Source of the DNA: Planococcus halotolerans
GTDB lineage: Bacteria > Bacillota > Bacilli > Bacillales_A > Planococcaceae
DNA: 64,000 nucleotides
Direction of reading: 5' to 3'
NCBI RefSeq assembly: GCF_003289955.1
Contig: NZ_QLZR01000003.1
Span: 310,001-374,000, forward strand
Shown: positions 62,778 through 64,000 of the stretch, piece after piece
Layout: each line of letters starts with the position of its first letter
Numbering within the stretch: position 1 is the first letter of the stretch
Notes under the pieces: generated by a model
Told to the model about the DNA's origin: nothing
Seen by the model: the letters and a program-made list of their open reading frames with translations, nothing else
The model's database searches: none
Position numbers and translations under genes: made by a program

Positions 62778-62821
62778 TGGCAGGGAGACTGCGGGACGCC
62801 GCATCACCGGTTTGATTGCCA
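62778..62821 (+). promoter_or_regulatory. Structured leader ahead of the S8 protease gene
   Basis: TGGCA (62778-62782) pairs with TGCCA (62817-62821), enclosing TGCGG-gacg-CCGCA (62790-62803); an alternative hairpin GCAG-GGAGA-CTGC (62780-62792) is followed by GGGACGC. It lies 31 bases before the start codon. The rest of this 623-base gap holds two terminators and the 29-residue peptide gene. RNA regulation is possible but unproved. Confidence 0.5.
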
Positions 62822-62851
62822 TAAAAACATTTGGGATAAGGAGATTGATGT

Positions 62852-64000
62852 ATGAAGAGATCAGGAAAGATTTTCACAACAGCCATGTTGGCAGTTACTT
62901 TGATGATGCCAGTAATGGGAGTAAGTGCTAACGAAGGAAAGGCAGAAGCTAACGGCAACGAAAAATTCCGGGTACTGGTTGACTCAGCCGATCAGAAAAA
63001 CCTGAATAACGTAAAAGAGCAATACGGTGTCCAGTGGGACTTTGCAAGTGAAGGTTTTACTACTGACATGAATGAAAAGCAATTTAACGCTTTGCAAAAG
63101 AACAAAAATATTACAGTAGAAAAAGTTCCTGAATTGGAAATCGCAACTGCAACCCTTCAGCCGGAAGCGAAATATGCCGCAATGGCAGCTTCGCAGTCGA
63201 CTCCGTGGGGAATTAAAGCAATTTATAATAATAGCAGTATTACCAAAACAAGCGGCGGTGCAGGCATCAATATTGCCGTACTTGATACTGGAGTCAATAC
63301 GAGCCACTCGGATCTGCGCAATAATGTGGAACAATGCAAAGATTTCACTGTAGGTACAACTTATACGAATAACAGCTGTACAGACCGCCAAGGACACGGC
63401 ACTCACGTTGCCGGATCAGCATTGGCTGACGGCGGTACGGGCAGCGGAGTTTACGGTGTAGCACCGGATGCTGACCTATGGGCTTATAAAGTATTGGGTG
63501 ATGATGGTTCGGGCTACGCAGATGATATCGCAGCAGCGATTCGCCATGCAGGCGATCAGGCTACAGCTCTAGGAACAAAAGTTGTCATCAATATGTCTCT
63601 GGGTTCTTCAGGTGAAAGCAGCCTGATTACGAATGCTGTAAACTACGCATACAATAAAGGCGTACTTGTGATTGCTGCAGCAGGAAACTCAGGTCCTTAC
63701 CAAGGTTCAATCGGATATCCTGGTGCATTGGTTAACGCAGTAGCGGTAGCGGCACTTGAAAATACTGTGCAAAACGGCACATATCGTGTAGCGGATTTCT
63801 CTTCACGCGGCTATAGCCGTACTGACGGAGATTATGTAATCCAAAAAGGCGATGTTGAAATTTCAGCTCCTGGAGCGGCGATCTATTCCACTTGGTATGA
63901 TGGCGGTTATGCTACCATCAGCGGAACTTCAATGGCTTCACCACATGCTGCCGGACTTGCAGCAAAAATTTGGGCACAATATCCTTCTGCTTCAAATGTG
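62852..64000 (+). CDS. Secreted S8 (subtilisin-like) serine protease, cut by the window edge
   Basis: 383 codons visible, running off the right edge. Signal peptide ending near GVSA (26), I9-like propeptide (KFRVLVDSADQKNLNNV..., to about 100), then the catalytic domain with Asp145 (VLDTGVNTSHSDL), His185 (GHGTHVAG) and Ser360 (GTSMASPHAAGLAAK). The order fits proteinase-K/aqualysin-like secreted subtilases. AAGGAG lies 8 bases before ATG 62852. Confidence 0.93.
   Translation, partial: MKRSGKIFTTAMLAVTLMMPVMGVSANEGKAEANGNEKFRVLVDSADQKNLNNVKEQYGVQWDFASEGFTTDMNEKQFNALQKNKNITVEKVPELEIATATLQPEAKYAAMAASQSTPWGIKAIYNNSSITKTSGGAGINIAVLDTGVNTSHSDLRNNVEQCKDFTVGTTYTNNSCTDRQGHGTHVAGSALADGGTGSGVYGVAPDADLWAYKVLGDDGSGYADDIAAAIRHAGDQATALGTKVVINMSLGSSGESSLITNAVNYAYNKGVLVIAAAGNSGPYQGSIGYPGALVNAVAVAALENTVQNGTYRVADFSSRGYSRTDGDYVIQKGDVEISAPGAAIYSTWYDGGYATISGTSMASPHAAGLAAKIWAQYPSASNV

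Overview
The window reads as chromosome of a low-to-moderate G+C Bacillales bacterium. The gene set (LipM octanoyltransferase, a BceRSAB-like two-component/ABC module, YkuI-like EAL protein, YitT family, BsuPI-domain lipoprotein, lipoteichoic-acid-synthase family sulfatase, many lipobox proteins) and the strong GGAGG ribosome-binding sites with frequent TTG/GTG starts fit the Bacillaceae/Planococcaceae; Planococcus-like is my best guess (inference, not demonstrated). No rRNA, tRNA, prophage, insertion sequence or CRISPR was seen. Nearly every transcription unit ends in a clear hairpin, many shared by convergent genes.

Layout. 1-6.5 kb: tail of an upstream gene, an Abi_2-type protein, a 20/21-bp tandem array, a membrane-anchored gluzincin peptidase, a nucleotidyltransferase, an SDR, a GNAT acetyltransferase and an isochorismatase-like hydrolase. 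6.6-8.6 kb: a TPP riboswitch with terminator placed directly ahead of lipM-lipA, the lipoate assembly genes; this is the most striking arrangement in the window. 8.6-14.4 kb: a 20-bp array, a DUF2975 protein, Mug glycosylase, VOC and SRPBCC proteins, S9 peptidase, TM2 protein, Nudix. 14.6-19.2 kb: response regulator, intramembrane-sensing kinase, ABC ATPase and FtsX-type permease (antimicrobial-peptide sensing and resistance type). 19.3-24.1 kb: kinase-like protein, RDD proteins, DJ-1/PfpI protein, diguanylate cyclase, EamA exporter. 24.1-29.5 kb: class I fructose-bisphosphate aldolase and two lipoproteins, bracketed by inverted copies of an intergenic repeat, then SelO and an SDR. 29.6-42.5 kb: a lysine/threonine-rich secreted protein, 3-hydroxyacyl-CoA dehydrogenase, LTA-synthase-like protein, ICMT-like methyltransferase, STAS protein, an extracytoplasmic MsrAB plus TlpA-like repair pair, Nudix and membrane proteins, SDR.

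42.6-49.5 kb is one sugar or polyol utilisation locus: a divergent TIM-barrel isomerase/epimerase, a LacI regulator, a binding protein, a two-domain ATPase, a permease and a Gfo/Idh/MocA dehydrogenase. Three near-identical palindromes (TGTAA-N4-TTACA type) sit in front of its three transcription starts. It has no sugar kinase, so an oxidation-first route is likely.

49.5-64 kb: GNAT, secreted M14 carboxypeptidase, PAP2 phosphatase and PPK2, a YkuI-like EAL protein, YitT protein, a highly structured intergenic element, GyrI-like and CapA proteins, cysteine synthase, amidase, and at the right edge a truncated secreted S8 protease with a structured leader. Two membrane proteins of under 30 residues, with ribosome-binding sites, lie in gaps near 53.9 kb and 62.4 kb.
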